From the NCBI GenBank assembly GCA_017561935.1, contig JAFZBE010000042.1, positions 62,001-126,000 on the forward strand: a stretch of DNA of 64,000 bases, read 5' to 3'. The translations under genes and the position numbers were made by a program. The notes beneath the pieces were generated by a model that worked only from the letters and a program-made list of their open reading frames with translations, made no database searches and was not told where the DNA came from. The stretch is from Bacteroidales bacterium. GTDB lineage: Bacteria > Bacteroidota > Bacteroidia > Bacteroidales > UBA3663. Numbering within the stretch: the stretch's first letter is position 1; each line of letters starts with the position of its first letter. Of this stretch, positions 52,897 to 61,585 are shown piece by piece.

Positions 52897-54450
52897 ATGA
52901 TTAAACGACTTTCTCTTTTCTTGAGTCTTTTTCTCCCTGTCTGTGTGCTGGCCGACACCGTGCCGGCATTGGTCATCGGTGAAGATACCAAGGTAGCTTT
53001 GCAAGACATCGTCAGCGTGAAGCTCGATGCCAGCAACCTCTATGTGCTCAAGACTGACGGCTCCTCTCTCTCCCAACCTCTTGCTACGCTTACTTTCGGT
53101 ACTACAGAATATGGTGAGGGCATTCGTGAACGTTTGTCAGAGAATGGTGCATCCGATTTCGTCGTCTATGATCTCGATGGTCGTCTGATGAAGCAGGGCG
53201 TTGCGCAAAATGCCCAAGATGTTCTCTCTGACCTTCAGGCGGGCACCTATATCATCCGTATGAGAGGCCAGAGTTTCAAGGTGAAGACCGACGGCAAGGG
53301 CAATAATGCCCAGACTGATTTCGGCAAGGGAGTGAGCATGCCGTGGACTTCGCTTGCCCCTGTTGCAGTTTCTTCCGACGATGATGACGAGGAGGAAACC
53401 GAACCAGCCATGCAGATTGAGCTCCCGGGCCTTGATGCCATGACGACCATCGCCATGCTCGATAGCCTCATGTTTACTACCGACCTTTCTTCGCTCATTG
53501 TCATTCGGGGTGGTATCTTTACATCCTTCACACTGTCTGCTATCGAGCAGATATCCTTCCCGCAGAGCCAGTCTCACGTCTCGCTCGCCTATAGTGGTAA
53601 CAGTGTCGAGGGCGTCAATCCCTTCTTTTTCGACGGCGTGTCCATCCTGCTCGATGGAGCTGGTGTGACGGTCAATTCGACCTATGTGGCCGATGAGGTG
53701 GAGTTTGAGCTTTCGGGTGCCTCTTCAAACGGATACTTCAAGTTCTATGGCGACAAGAAGTTCAAGGTCACACTCAAGGGAATCACCTTGTGCAATCCTA
53801 ACGGTCCCGTCATCAATAGCCAGAGTGGAAAGAAGGGCTCCATCAAGTCGCAGAACGGTTATGTCAATACCCTCAGTGACGGAAGCGAGTACACCACCAG
53901 TGTCGAAGATCAGAAGGGCTGTATCTTCAGCGAGGGCCAGTTGATCTTCAACGGAAAGGGTACACTCAATATCATCTCCAACTACAAGCATGCCATCGCC
54001 TCTGACGACTATGTAAGTTTCGAGAACGGTTCGGTCAATGTGCTTAGCTCTGTAGGTGATGCCGTGCATGCCAAGGACTCCATTCTCGTCCAATCGGGCA
54101 CCATCAGTCTTACCTGTTCGGGTGATGGTCTTGATTGCGATGGTCCCATCACCATCCGCGAGGGAGAGAACGGCATTCCCGAGCTCTCCATCAATTCCGA
54201 TGGCGACGGTGCCAAGGGCATCAAGACGGCTATGGACTTCCTGATGACCAACGGCAATGTCGATATCACTATGACAGGCAAGAAGAAGGTCGCCGACGGC
54301 AAGACTACTAACGTGATTGGTGTAAAGGCCGATGGCAATATCACCATCACGGGTGGTACGCTAACTATTGTCAACACTTGTCCGGGTGGCAAGTACCTCA
54401 GTGCCGATGGAACAATCACCATTGGCGCGGCAGCCAAGGTCATCTATTAA
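52897..54450 (+). CDS. Secreted carbohydrate-binding protein of the Cthe_2159 (DUF4353) type
   Basis: 517 residues with a signal peptide at 1-19. About 220-517 form a right-handed solenoid with repeated short strands (GVTVNST, FNGKGTLNIIS, NGSVNVLSS, SGTISLTCSGDGLDCDG, SINSDGDGAKGIK, NGNVDITMTG, GNITITGGTL); Asp/Gly-rich turns could bind Ca2+. This is the pattern of the Cthe_2159 beta-solenoid family known for binding polygalacturonate and cellulose. Unusual is an internal type IX-like segment at residues 85-130 (VVYDLDGRLMKQG, QAGTYIIRMRGQSFKV), normally found at protein ends, and an acidic DDDDEEETE linker after it. Confidence 0.75.
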   Translation: MIKRLSLFLSLFLPVCVLADTVPALVIGEDTKVALQDIVSVKLDASNLYVLKTDGSSLSQPLATLTFGTTEYGEGIRERLSENGASDFVVYDLDGRLMKQGVAQNAQDVLSDLQAGTYIIRMRGQSFKVKTDGKGNNAQTDFGKGVSMPWTSLAPVAVSSDDDDEEETEPAMQIELPGLDAMTTIAMLDSLMFTTDLSSLIVIRGGIFTSFTLSAIEQISFPQSQSHVSLAYSGNSVEGVNPFFFDGVSILLDGAGVTVNSTYVADEVEFELSGASSNGYFKFYGDKKFKVTLKGITLCNPNGPVINSQSGKKGSIKSQNGYVNTLSDGSEYTTSVEDQKGCIFSEGQLIFNGKGTLNIISNYKHAIASDDYVSFENGSVNVLSSVGDAVHAKDSILVQSGTISLTCSGDGLDCDGPITIREGENGIPELSINSDGDGAKGIKTAMDFLMTNGNVDITMTGKKKVADGKTTNVIGVKADGNITITGGTLTIVNTCPGGKYLSADGTITIGAAAKVIY

Positions 54451-54490
54451 TTGCTCTATTCAATAATGAGCGGGAAATTGTTCAATGAAT

Positions 54491-54522
54491 CGGCGTTTTT
54501 CTTCTACGAAACGCCGGTTTTT
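54491..54522 (+). terminator. Rho-independent terminator after the carbohydrate-binding gene
   Basis: Perfect 8-bp stem (54491-54498 with 54509-54516) followed by a T5 run at 54518-54522. Confidence 0.8.
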
Positions 54523-54584
54523 GTTTTAAACGAACATCCCTTTTCTATGTCTAAAATGCGTATTATTTCAGATGTGAAACAAGT

Positions 54585-57500
54585 ATGCTAATTGCAAGAA
54601 GTTCTCAGGCGAATCGTCTGTTGACGATGATCCTGGTATTTATTATGAGCGCTGGATTGGCGCTGGCACAGCCCGGTCGTGGCCGTGGCATGAAGATCAA
54701 GGCCGAGGGATCGGTTGTTGATAGTAAGACCAACGAACCCCTTGTGGGTGCAGCAGTCAAGGTTACTTCTGCCGATGGAGGCACAGGTACTTTTGGCATC
54801 TGCGACACCGAGGGCAATTTCTCCTTCGAAGTCAATCATCCCGGCAAGTACACTCTTGAAGTGACGTATGTGGGCTATAAGATGCTCACCAAGGACGTAT
54901 CGCTCTTCCCTGGACGTGGTGCCAAGATTGGTGCCCTCAAGTTGCAGGAGGATCCCAAGCAGCTGGCCGAAGTGGAGACAGTAGGACGCAACCAGCGCCT
55001 TAAGCAGGTGGGCGACACTATTGTTTATAATGCCGATGCCTACAAGGTGGCTGACGGAGCTACTGCCGAGGACCTTGTGGCTAAGATGCCAGGCATCGAG
55101 GTGACCGACACGGGTGTCAAGGCGCAGGGCGAAACCGTCGAGAAGGTGCTCGTCGATGGCAAGTCGTTCTTCGAGAACGATCCCAAGCTTGCACTCAGGA
55201 CTCTGCCTGCCGAAGTGGTGCAGTCGGTGTCGGTGTTCGACAAACAATCCGACCAGGCGGAGTTTACAGGCTTTGACGATGGCAATACCGTCAAGGCCAT
55301 GGATCTGGCCACCAAGTCCTATCGTCGCAATGGCATCTTCGGACGCGTCTATGGCGGTCTCGGTTCCAATTTCGACTTCGATCAGGGGTATTGGAACACG
55401 GGATTCAACCTCAACTTTTTCGAAGGCAATCGCCGAATCTCTTTGTTGGGTATGAGCAATAATGTCAACCAGCAGAACTTCACCTTCGACGACCTGCAGT
55501 CCAGCGGTGGCATGGGAGGTGGCTTCCGTGGAGGCATGGGCAACCGAATGGGCTCGATGGATGGCGTGTCGCGTGCCAATGCCATCGGTTTAAACTATAG
55601 CAACTCCTATCTCAACGACAAGCTCGAAGTGCAGGGTAGCTATTTCTTCAACCAGTTGCGTACCCAGCTCAGCGACTCCACCTTCGATGACTATATCAAC
55701 ACCGAACGTGCTTCCATCGCGCAGCAGAACCGTGTGTCGCACAACTACAGTCATCGTGCCGACATGCACATCACCTACAGACCGAATGACAAGAACCAGC
55801 TGATCTTTCGTCCATCCATCAATTTCCAAACCACCGATGCCGATGGCTTCAATACCAACACTACCTGGAAACTACCACTTTCCACGGTGATGGACGACAC
55901 CTTCCGTCGTTCTGACATCACTCGCATGCAGAGTTCCAGTGATACCCGTTCCATCTCCGACAACTCCAGCTGGAATGTAGGAGGTTCACTAGTCTGGCGT
56001 CATCGGTTCGACAAGCAAGGTCGTACCTTGAGTGCCGGCTTCGACGGACAGGTATCAGGCAGCACCACCGATGCCGATTACATCAAGCGCATCAATTGGA
56101 GCAATCCCTACTATCAGCGCCAGAACGCCGATACCAAGAACTACAATTGGGGCGGCAATGTGCAATGGACCGAAAATATTGCCGACAACCAGCAGCTTTC
56201 CTTGCGCTATAATCTGAACTTCCAGAAGTCCACGCGCGACAATATGGTGTCGTACTACGACGACGAGGATTTTCATCGCCTCAAGACCGACACGCTCCAA
56301 TTGGGATACGATGGAGCCAACACCAGTAAATACATCCAGCGCAACTTGCGCCAGGGTGGCGAGATAGCGTGGCGCCTCCATACCACCCACTACAATGCCA
56401 ATGTGGGCGTGAACTTCCAGAACTCGCACCTCGAGGGCGAACAGGACTACTATCTGCAACCCACTCTCAGCATCGACCCCACCAAGAAGAACTACTTCAG
56501 TGTGTTGCCAAACGTTCGACTGGAATGGCGTAGCGACAACGGCTCGCAGATCGAACTCCGTTATCGTGCCTCCTCCAGCAACCCCTCGGTGTCTAATCTC
56601 CAGCAGAGCGTCAATACCTCGAACGAACTCAACTACTCGACGGGCAATCCCGACCTCGATCAGAGCATCGGCCATAACCTGAGTCTGCGTTTCATCCATT
56701 CCAACATGGAGACGGCCACCAACTTCATGGTCTTCGGCCAATATTCGGCACGTCAGGACTACATCGGCAGGCAATATCTTACCAACAACTCCAACGAGCG
56801 AGTCTCCCTGCAGGAGGCAGGTCGTGATTTCGGCTATGGAGGCGAACAGTTCAATGGATTGAGTCTGGCTGCTGGTGCCAAGATCAGCCGTCCCGTCAAT
56901 ATGAGTGGCAATCAGTCAGCACGTCTTGGCCTTGTCTATGGCTTCCCCTTCGATTTGATCTATAGTAATGTCAACTTCTCGCTCGACGGCTCGTTCTCGA
57001 CCACACCCTCACAGCAGCTTTATTACGACATCAATTCCTCGACGGGCGTCGGCCACGTCACCGACTTGACCACCAAGGTTCTGCAGTGGGGCTTTGGTCC
57101 TCGTTTGCACGTGTCGAGCAATATATCCACCGACCTCGACTTCACCTTGATGTATCAGCCTTCGTTCCAGTGGGTCAAGGATACCGAAAACAAGGCCAAT
57201 TCCTATAACTATGTCACCCATCGCGCCGATGCTCGTCTGAACTGGACCTTCTGGCACGGATTTACCACCGAACAGTCGTTGGGCTACGTCTATTACGGAG
57301 GTTCGGCAATGACCAGCTCCGAGGATGAATGGATCTGGAACATGTCGTTTGGCAAAAAGTTCCTCAAGGGCAACAAAGCTGAATTAAAGCTTCAGGCATA
57401 CGATATTCTGGGCTCCCGTACCGGTTATCGTCAGTCGGTGAGCGACAGCTACATCCGTGCAAGCTACACCAACTTCATGCCCCGTTATTTCCTGCTCACT

Positions 57501-57635
57501 TTCACCTACAAGCTTTCCAGCTACAAGGGTAGTGGCGGCAATGCTGAACGTCGTGGTGGTCGTGGCGGTTTCGGAGGCCCAGGCGGTCCTGGTGGCCCTG
57601 GAGGTTTCGGCGGTCCTGGTGGAGGAAGATTCTGA
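54585..57635 (+). CDS. TonB-dependent receptor-like outer membrane beta-barrel protein
   Basis: 1016 residues with a signal peptide (MLIARSSQ... ending LALAQ) and a carboxypeptidase-regulatory-like domain at about 40-110 (GSVVDSKTNEPLVGAAVKVT). A plug-like region (VADGATAEDLVAKMPGIEV, EKVLVDGKSFFENDPK) is followed by a long barrel (OMP_b-brl_3 type). The C-terminus is a glycine-proline repeat (GGFGGPGGPGGPGGFGGPGG). The family resembles SusC-like receptors without a SusD partner; substrate unknown. Start at 54585 is the only ATG giving the signal peptide. Its terminator overlaps the promoter of the next gene. Confidence 0.8.
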   Translation: MLIARSSQANRLLTMILVFIMSAGLALAQPGRGRGMKIKAEGSVVDSKTNEPLVGAAVKVTSADGGTGTFGICDTEGNFSFEVNHPGKYTLEVTYVGYKMLTKDVSLFPGRGAKIGALKLQEDPKQLAEVETVGRNQRLKQVGDTIVYNADAYKVADGATAEDLVAKMPGIEVTDTGVKAQGETVEKVLVDGKSFFENDPKLALRTLPAEVVQSVSVFDKQSDQAEFTGFDDGNTVKAMDLATKSYRRNGIFGRVYGGLGSNFDFDQGYWNTGFNLNFFEGNRRISLLGMSNNVNQQNFTFDDLQSSGGMGGGFRGGMGNRMGSMDGVSRANAIGLNYSNSYLNDKLEVQGSYFFNQLRTQLSDSTFDDYINTERASIAQQNRVSHNYSHRADMHITYRPNDKNQLIFRPSINFQTTDADGFNTNTTWKLPLSTVMDDTFRRSDITRMQSSSDTRSISDNSSWNVGGSLVWRHRFDKQGRTLSAGFDGQVSGSTTDADYIKRINWSNPYYQRQNADTKNYNWGGNVQWTENIADNQQLSLRYNLNFQKSTRDNMVSYYDDEDFHRLKTDTLQLGYDGANTSKYIQRNLRQGGEIAWRLHTTHYNANVGVNFQNSHLEGEQDYYLQPTLSIDPTKKNYFSVLPNVRLEWRSDNGSQIELRYRASSSNPSVSNLQQSVNTSNELNYSTGNPDLDQSIGHNLSLRFIHSNMETATNFMVFGQYSARQDYIGRQYLTNNSNERVSLQEAGRDFGYGGEQFNGLSLAAGAKISRPVNMSGNQSARLGLVYGFPFDLIYSNVNFSLDGSFSTTPSQQLYYDINSSTGVGHVTDLTTKVLQWGFGPRLHVSSNISTDLDFTLMYQPSFQWVKDTENKANSYNYVTHRADARLNWTFWHGFTTEQSLGYVYYGGSAMTSSEDEWIWNMSFGKKFLKGNKAELKLQAYDILGSRTGYRQSVSDSYIRASYTNFMPRYFLLTFTYKLSSYKGSGGNAERRGGRGGFGGPGGPGGPGGFGGPGGGRF

Positions 57636-57717
57636 AAAAACAGCGTTTATCGCGGATGTTTTGGAATGTCGTCTGAGATTATTTGACAAAAAATGTGAAA
57701 TTAATTCAATTGGTAAC

Positions 57718-57754
57718 AAAACCCGGGAAAAAGATTTGTTTTTCTCGGGTTTTT
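57718..57754 (+). terminator. Terminator overlapping the next promoter
   Basis: Fifteen-bp stem (57718-57732 with 57739-57753, one wobble), 6-nt loop, and a T-run at 57750-57754. The loop is the -33 box of the following promoter. Confidence 0.8.
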
Positions 57755-57766
57755 GCATTATCTTTG
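57735..57766 (+). promoter_or_regulatory. Bacteroidetes-type promoter for the DUF3737 gene, inside a terminator
   Basis: TTTG at 57735-57738 in the hairpin loop, 20-bp spacer made of the right stem arm, TATCTTTG at 57759-57766. Confidence 0.75.
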
Positions 57767-57788
57767 CACCCACAAAAATCTTTATTAT

Positions 57789-58643
57789 ATGCAAACGATA
57801 AGGAACCAGGAATTTGGAGGTGAACGTCCGCTCTATGCCTCACATGATCTCCGTTTGGAGCATGTAACCATCCACGTGGGGGAATCCTCCATCAAGGAAA
57901 GCAGCAATATCGAGGCCGAGGATTGCCGCTTCGAAGGGAAATATGTCTTCTGGGAGACCTACGGCTTCAAGGTGCGTCGCTGCTATTTCGCCGAATCGGC
58001 ACGCAGCAGCCTTTGGTACAGTAAGGGTGGCCATTTGGTCGATTGTCTCGTTGACGCGCCCAAGATGTTTCGCCGTATGCAAGGCATCGAGGTCGAGAAT
58101 AGCAACTTCCCCAATGCACTCGAGACCTTCTGGGACTGTTCCGACATCCAGCTTCGCAATGTGAGCATTGCGAAGGCTGACTATGCTTTCATGCATTGTG
58201 ACAACATCCGTATCGACAACTATCGTCAGGATGGCAACTATTCCTTCCAGTATGCCCACAACGTCGAGATCCACAATGCGGTGATCAACTCAAAGGACGC
58301 CTTCTGGGAATCCGAGAACGTAACCATCTACGATTCGGAGATCAATGGCGAGTACTTGGCTTGGTATGGAAAGAACATCCGCCTCGTGCGTTGCCACCTC
58401 ACGGGTGAGCAACTCCTTTGCTATGTCGATGGCCTGATACTCGAGGACTGCACCTTCGGGGAGGATGCCAACCTCCTCTTCGAGTACAGCACTATTCGCG
58501 CCACCATCCTTGGCAACGTGACCTCCATCAAGAACCCTACATCCGGACATATCGCCGTCAAGGGTAAGGTGGGGGAGATTATCTTCGACAAGAACCAGAA
58601 ACAGCCTGCCGATGCAGTAATCATTTCCGAAAATGATGTTTAA
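57789..58643 (+). CDS. DUF3737 family protein
   Basis: 284 residues from the ATG at 57789; a longer in-frame start at 57753 lies within the promoter. The protein is a regular right-handed beta helix made of repeating short strands (DCRFEGKYVFWETYGFKV, DCLVDAPKMFRRMQGIEV, IQLRNVSIAKADYAFMHC, VTIYDSEINGEYLAWYGK, LILEDCTFGEDANLLF), which matches the DUF3737 family. No signal peptide; the biochemical role is unknown. It overlaps the MalY/PatB gene by 11 bp and starts a three-gene operon. Confidence 0.85.
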   Translation: MQTIRNQEFGGERPLYASHDLRLEHVTIHVGESSIKESSNIEAEDCRFEGKYVFWETYGFKVRRCYFAESARSSLWYSKGGHLVDCLVDAPKMFRRMQGIEVENSNFPNALETFWDCSDIQLRNVSIAKADYAFMHCDNIRIDNYRQDGNYSFQYAHNVEIHNAVINSKDAFWESENVTIYDSEINGEYLAWYGKNIRLVRCHLTGEQLLCYVDGLILEDCTFGEDANLLFEYSTIRATILGNVTSIKNPTSGHIAVKGKVGEIIFDKNQKQPADAVIISENDV

Positions 58644-59817
58644 TTTTGACCAGCCCATAGAGCGCCGAGGTACGCGCTCGGTAAAATGGGACGAAGAGGC
58701 AGCCGACGTGCTGCCTCTTTGGGTGGCCGACATGGATTTCGCCACTGCCCCCTGCATCCAGCAGGCCATCATCCAGCGTGCCATGCATCCTTGTTTCGGC
58801 TATACACTTGTGCCCGACGACTATTACCAGGCCATCATCCAATGGTTCTGGTCGCGTCACCAATGGCATATCCGTCGCGAGGAGATTCTTTATACCATTG
58901 GTGTCATCCCTGCCATTGCTGCCATCCTCAAGGCAACTACGCAGCTGGGCGACAACGTGGCAATCCTCACGCCTGTCTATAACTGTTTCTATAACCTCAT
59001 CCGCAATGCAGGCTGTCAGGCACTCGATGTGCCTTTGCTCAGCCATGCCGAGGCTTCGACGCTCCATTTCTCCATCGACTGGGAAGCCCTCGAAGCTGCC
59101 CTTTCGAACGAGAAGACCACCGTTCTCCTGCTAAGTAATCCTCACAATCCTGTGGGACGTATCTGGAGCGCTGACGAGCTCGAGCACCTTGCGGTCTTGT
59201 CACGGAGACATGGCGTGCTGGTCATCAGCGACGAGATACACAATGAGCTTACTTGCCCTGGCACCCGATATGTGCCAGCCGCACCTGTCTTCGGAGCCAT
59301 GGACGAGAAGCCGCTCTACGTGGTCTGTACCTCTCCTTCCAAGTCATTCAATACAGCGGGATTGCAGAATGCCAACATCATGATTCGTGATGCGGAACTG
59401 CGTCGTCGGGTCGATCGTGCCATCAACCTCAATGAGACATGCGATGTCAATCCTTTTGGTGTTGAGGCCACCATTGCCGCCTACAATGAGGGCCTGCCCT
59501 GGCTCGATAATCTCTGCAATTACATCTGGACCAACTATGCCTTTGCGCGTCAATTCCTTGGGGAAGCGTTGCCAGAGCTGAAGGTGGCCGATCTGCAGGC
59601 CACCTATCTGATGTGGGTTGATTATCGTAGTTACACGTCGATGCCAAGCCAGCAGTTGAGCCGTCGGCTCATCGATGAAGCCAAGGTTTGGTTTGCGGCA
59701 GGTTCGGGTTACGGGGCTGCGGGAGAAGGATTCCTGCGCATCAATCTTGCAACCACTCGTGAAGTTTTAACTGAAGCATTAACGCGATTCGTTACATGGG
59801 TAAAGACCAACTGTTAG
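58633..59817 (+). CDS. MalY/PatB-type PLP-dependent aminotransferase/C-S lyase
   Basis: 394 residues. DVLPLWVADMDFATAP near 25-40, GYTLVPDDYYQAI, and SNPHNPVGRIWSADEL near 175 are typical; the PLP lysine is in CTSPSKSFNTAGLQNANIMI near residue 240 (family SxxK). These enzymes cleave cystathionine or related C-S bonds, sometimes acting as regulators. It overlaps the DUF3737 gene by 11 bp and the MATE gene by 22 bp. The start could be one codon later (MMF). Confidence 0.9.
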   Translation: MMFNFDQPIERRGTRSVKWDEEAADVLPLWVADMDFATAPCIQQAIIQRAMHPCFGYTLVPDDYYQAIIQWFWSRHQWHIRREEILYTIGVIPAIAAILKATTQLGDNVAILTPVYNCFYNLIRNAGCQALDVPLLSHAEASTLHFSIDWEALEAALSNEKTTVLLLSNPHNPVGRIWSADELEHLAVLSRRHGVLVISDEIHNELTCPGTRYVPAAPVFGAMDEKPLYVVCTSPSKSFNTAGLQNANIMIRDAELRRRVDRAINLNETCDVNPFGVEATIAAYNEGLPWLDNLCNYIWTNYAFARQFLGEALPELKVADLQATYLMWVDYRSYTSMPSQQLSRRLIDEAKVWFAAGSGYGAAGEGFLRINLATTREVLTEALTRFVTWVKTNC

Positions 59818-61175
59818 CCATGATCCGAGGCGGTCAGGAACTGACGGCACGTCAGCGCCTGGCGCTTGTGATCAGCCTCTCCTTGCCCGCCATGCTGTCG
59901 CAACTCAGCACCATCATCGAGGAGTATGTCGATGCGATGATGGTGGGACAGATGGGAGCTGCCGCCTCTGCATCCATCGGTTTGGTGAGCACGAGCATCT
60001 GGCTCATCGGAGGATTGTCGCACGCGGCCTCCACGGGTTTTTACGTGCAGGTGGCCCATCGTATCGGTGCCAATGACTTCCGTGGAGCACGCGATGTCTT
60101 TCGTCAGGGCATCACAGCTTGTCTGTCGTTCTGCTGCATGCTAGTTGCCATCGGTATCGTCATCTCTCCGTGGTTGCCTCAGTGGTTGGGTGGAGATCGC
60201 GAGCTCTGGTGTGATGCTACGCTGTACTTCGCCGTCTTTTGTCTCTCCATGCCACTTCATCAGATGTGTTCGTTGGCGGGGGGCGTGCTTCGTTGTGCGG
60301 GTCATGTCAAGGTGCCTGCCTATCTGCAGGTTCTGGCTTGCGTGCTCAACATCGGGTTCAACTACCTGTTTATCTTCGTTTTCGGCATGGGAGTGCTGGG
60401 CGCTGCTGTCGGTACCTGCTGTGCCGAACTTGTCGTGGCAGGTGCGCTGAGCTGGTATGCCATCGTGAAATGTCCCGAAATGAATCTGCTTCAGGATGTC
60501 GGCAGGACCAGTTTCCGTCCATCGCGAATCACTCTCCTCAAATCGCTCAACATCGCAGGACCCATGGGCATCGAGCACGTCATCCTTTGTGGCGCACAAA
60601 TTGTTTCCACCATCATCGTGGCTCCCCTTGGTACGGTAGCTCTCGCAGCCAATTCGTTTGGCGTCATCATCGAAAGTCTTTGCTATATGCCGGGTTATGG
60701 TATGGCCGATGCAGCTACCACCCTTGTGGGGCAAAGTTTGGGAGCGGGCCGCAAGTCCTTGGCCCGTCAGTTCGCCCACATCACCGTCATCGGCGGTATC
60801 GCAATTATGTCGGCTATGGCTGTCATCATGTTTGTATCAGCGCCTTGGGTCATGCAGTTCATGACGCCCGATGTGCTCGTACAGGAACTCACAACCACAG
60901 TGCTCCGCATCGAAGCCTTTGCCGAGCCTATGTTCGCAGCCTCTATCGTATGCTATGGAGTTTTTGTAGGTGCTGGCGATACCAAAGTGCCTTGTGCGAT
61001 GAACCTCGGTTCCATCTGGATTGTCCGTATCACGTTGGCTGCTCTGTTGGCTGGCACATACGGTCTGGTGGGTGTATGGATTGCCATGGCTATCGAGCTC
61101 ACTTTCCGTGGCATCATCTTCCTCGTGCGTCTTCATGGCAATGCCTGGCTCAACAAGTTCGAGAAGATTCGATAG
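59796..61175 (+). CDS. MATE family multidrug and toxin efflux transporter
   Basis: 459 residues with about 12 membrane helices. SLPAMLSQLSTIIEEYVDAMMVGQMG starts helix 1; SASIGLVSTSIWLIGGLSHAAS, NIGFNYLFIFVFGMGVLGAA, and the second-half equivalent GPMGIEHVILCGAQIVSTIIV show the two-fold MATE repeat. It exports cationic compounds by Na+ or H+ antiport. The start codon lies inside the upstream PLP-enzyme gene. Confidence 0.92.
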   Translation: MGKDQLLAMIRGGQELTARQRLALVISLSLPAMLSQLSTIIEEYVDAMMVGQMGAAASASIGLVSTSIWLIGGLSHAASTGFYVQVAHRIGANDFRGARDVFRQGITACLSFCCMLVAIGIVISPWLPQWLGGDRELWCDATLYFAVFCLSMPLHQMCSLAGGVLRCAGHVKVPAYLQVLACVLNIGFNYLFIFVFGMGVLGAAVGTCCAELVVAGALSWYAIVKCPEMNLLQDVGRTSFRPSRITLLKSLNIAGPMGIEHVILCGAQIVSTIIVAPLGTVALAANSFGVIIESLCYMPGYGMADAATTLVGQSLGAGRKSLARQFAHITVIGGIAIMSAMAVIMFVSAPWVMQFMTPDVLVQELTTTVLRIEAFAEPMFAASIVCYGVFVGAGDTKVPCAMNLGSIWIVRITLAALLAGTYGLVGVWIAMAIELTFRGIIFLVRLHGNAWLNKFEKIR

Positions 61176-61213
61176 TTTTTCCCGATTACTCGGAATGCTC
61201 CGAGTAAAAAAAT

Positions 61214-61387
61214 ACAAAAAAAGGGGGGATCATCTCGATCCGCCCTTTTATTTATCCGGGTCCTTAGCCCGAGTAACTTTGATTTGTTTGTTTTGTGTGT
61301 CTTCACTTGCCTCATCGGCAGCATTAGACGAAGGTCCTTTTCAGGTTGTGTTATTTAAGGTATTGTGCTATGGTTATGTTCTTTAAG
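61214..61387 (-). ncRNA. Candidate small RNA (about 175 nt, leftward)
   Basis: A leftward transcription unit between the MATE and TPR genes. A strong minus-strand promoter (61394-61425) precedes it and a GC-rich hairpin with seven T (61249 to 61216) ends it. The early part holds an 18-nt imperfect direct repeat beginning ACCTTAAA; further on a small CGGG/CCCG stem precedes the terminator. The only long minus-strand frame here runs through the terminator into the MATE gene. No Rfam family is recognised. Confidence 0.5.
61219..61250. terminator. Bidirectional terminator between the MATE gene and the leftward unit
   Basis: Stem 61220-61231 with 61237-61248 (one mismatch), loop of five, T-run on the plus strand at 61246-61253 (with one A) and T7 on the minus strand at 61216-61222. 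A second perfect 8-bp hairpin (TACTCGGA/TCCGAGTA) lies at 61187-61206. Confidence 0.8.
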
Positions 61388-61393
61388 GTGCTG

Positions 61394-61425
61394 CAAAGAT
61401 AGGGTGTTTTTACATTGCCTCCAAA
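61394..61425 (-). promoter_or_regulatory. Bacteroidetes-type promoter of the candidate leftward small RNA
   Basis: Minus strand: TTTG at 61422-61425, 20-bp spacer, TATCTTTG at 61394-61401. It diverges from the TPR gene promoter. Confidence 0.7.
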
Positions 61426-61507
61426 TTTTTTTATATGTTTAAAAACACGGAAAACGATTGCACGAATAAAAAAAGTGTAATTTTTTACATTTTCTTGGTC
61501 CAAAATC

Positions 61508-61538
61508 TTGCTTTTTTACGCTTTTCTCCCTATATTTG
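61508..61538 (+). promoter_or_regulatory. Bacteroidetes-type promoter for the TPR protein
   Basis: TTG at 61508-61510, 20-bp spacer, TATATTTG at 61531-61538; leader about 41 nt. Confidence 0.75.
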
Positions 61539-61585
61539 CACCGAAAAAAGTAAACTCCAATCATTAACGCAATAATTTTTATACT

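Noticed and set aside
61133-61324. Minus-strand 63-codon frame in the MATE-TPR gap
   Set aside because: It runs through the terminator into the MATE gene and lacks a plausible start context; non-coding transcript is a better explanation.
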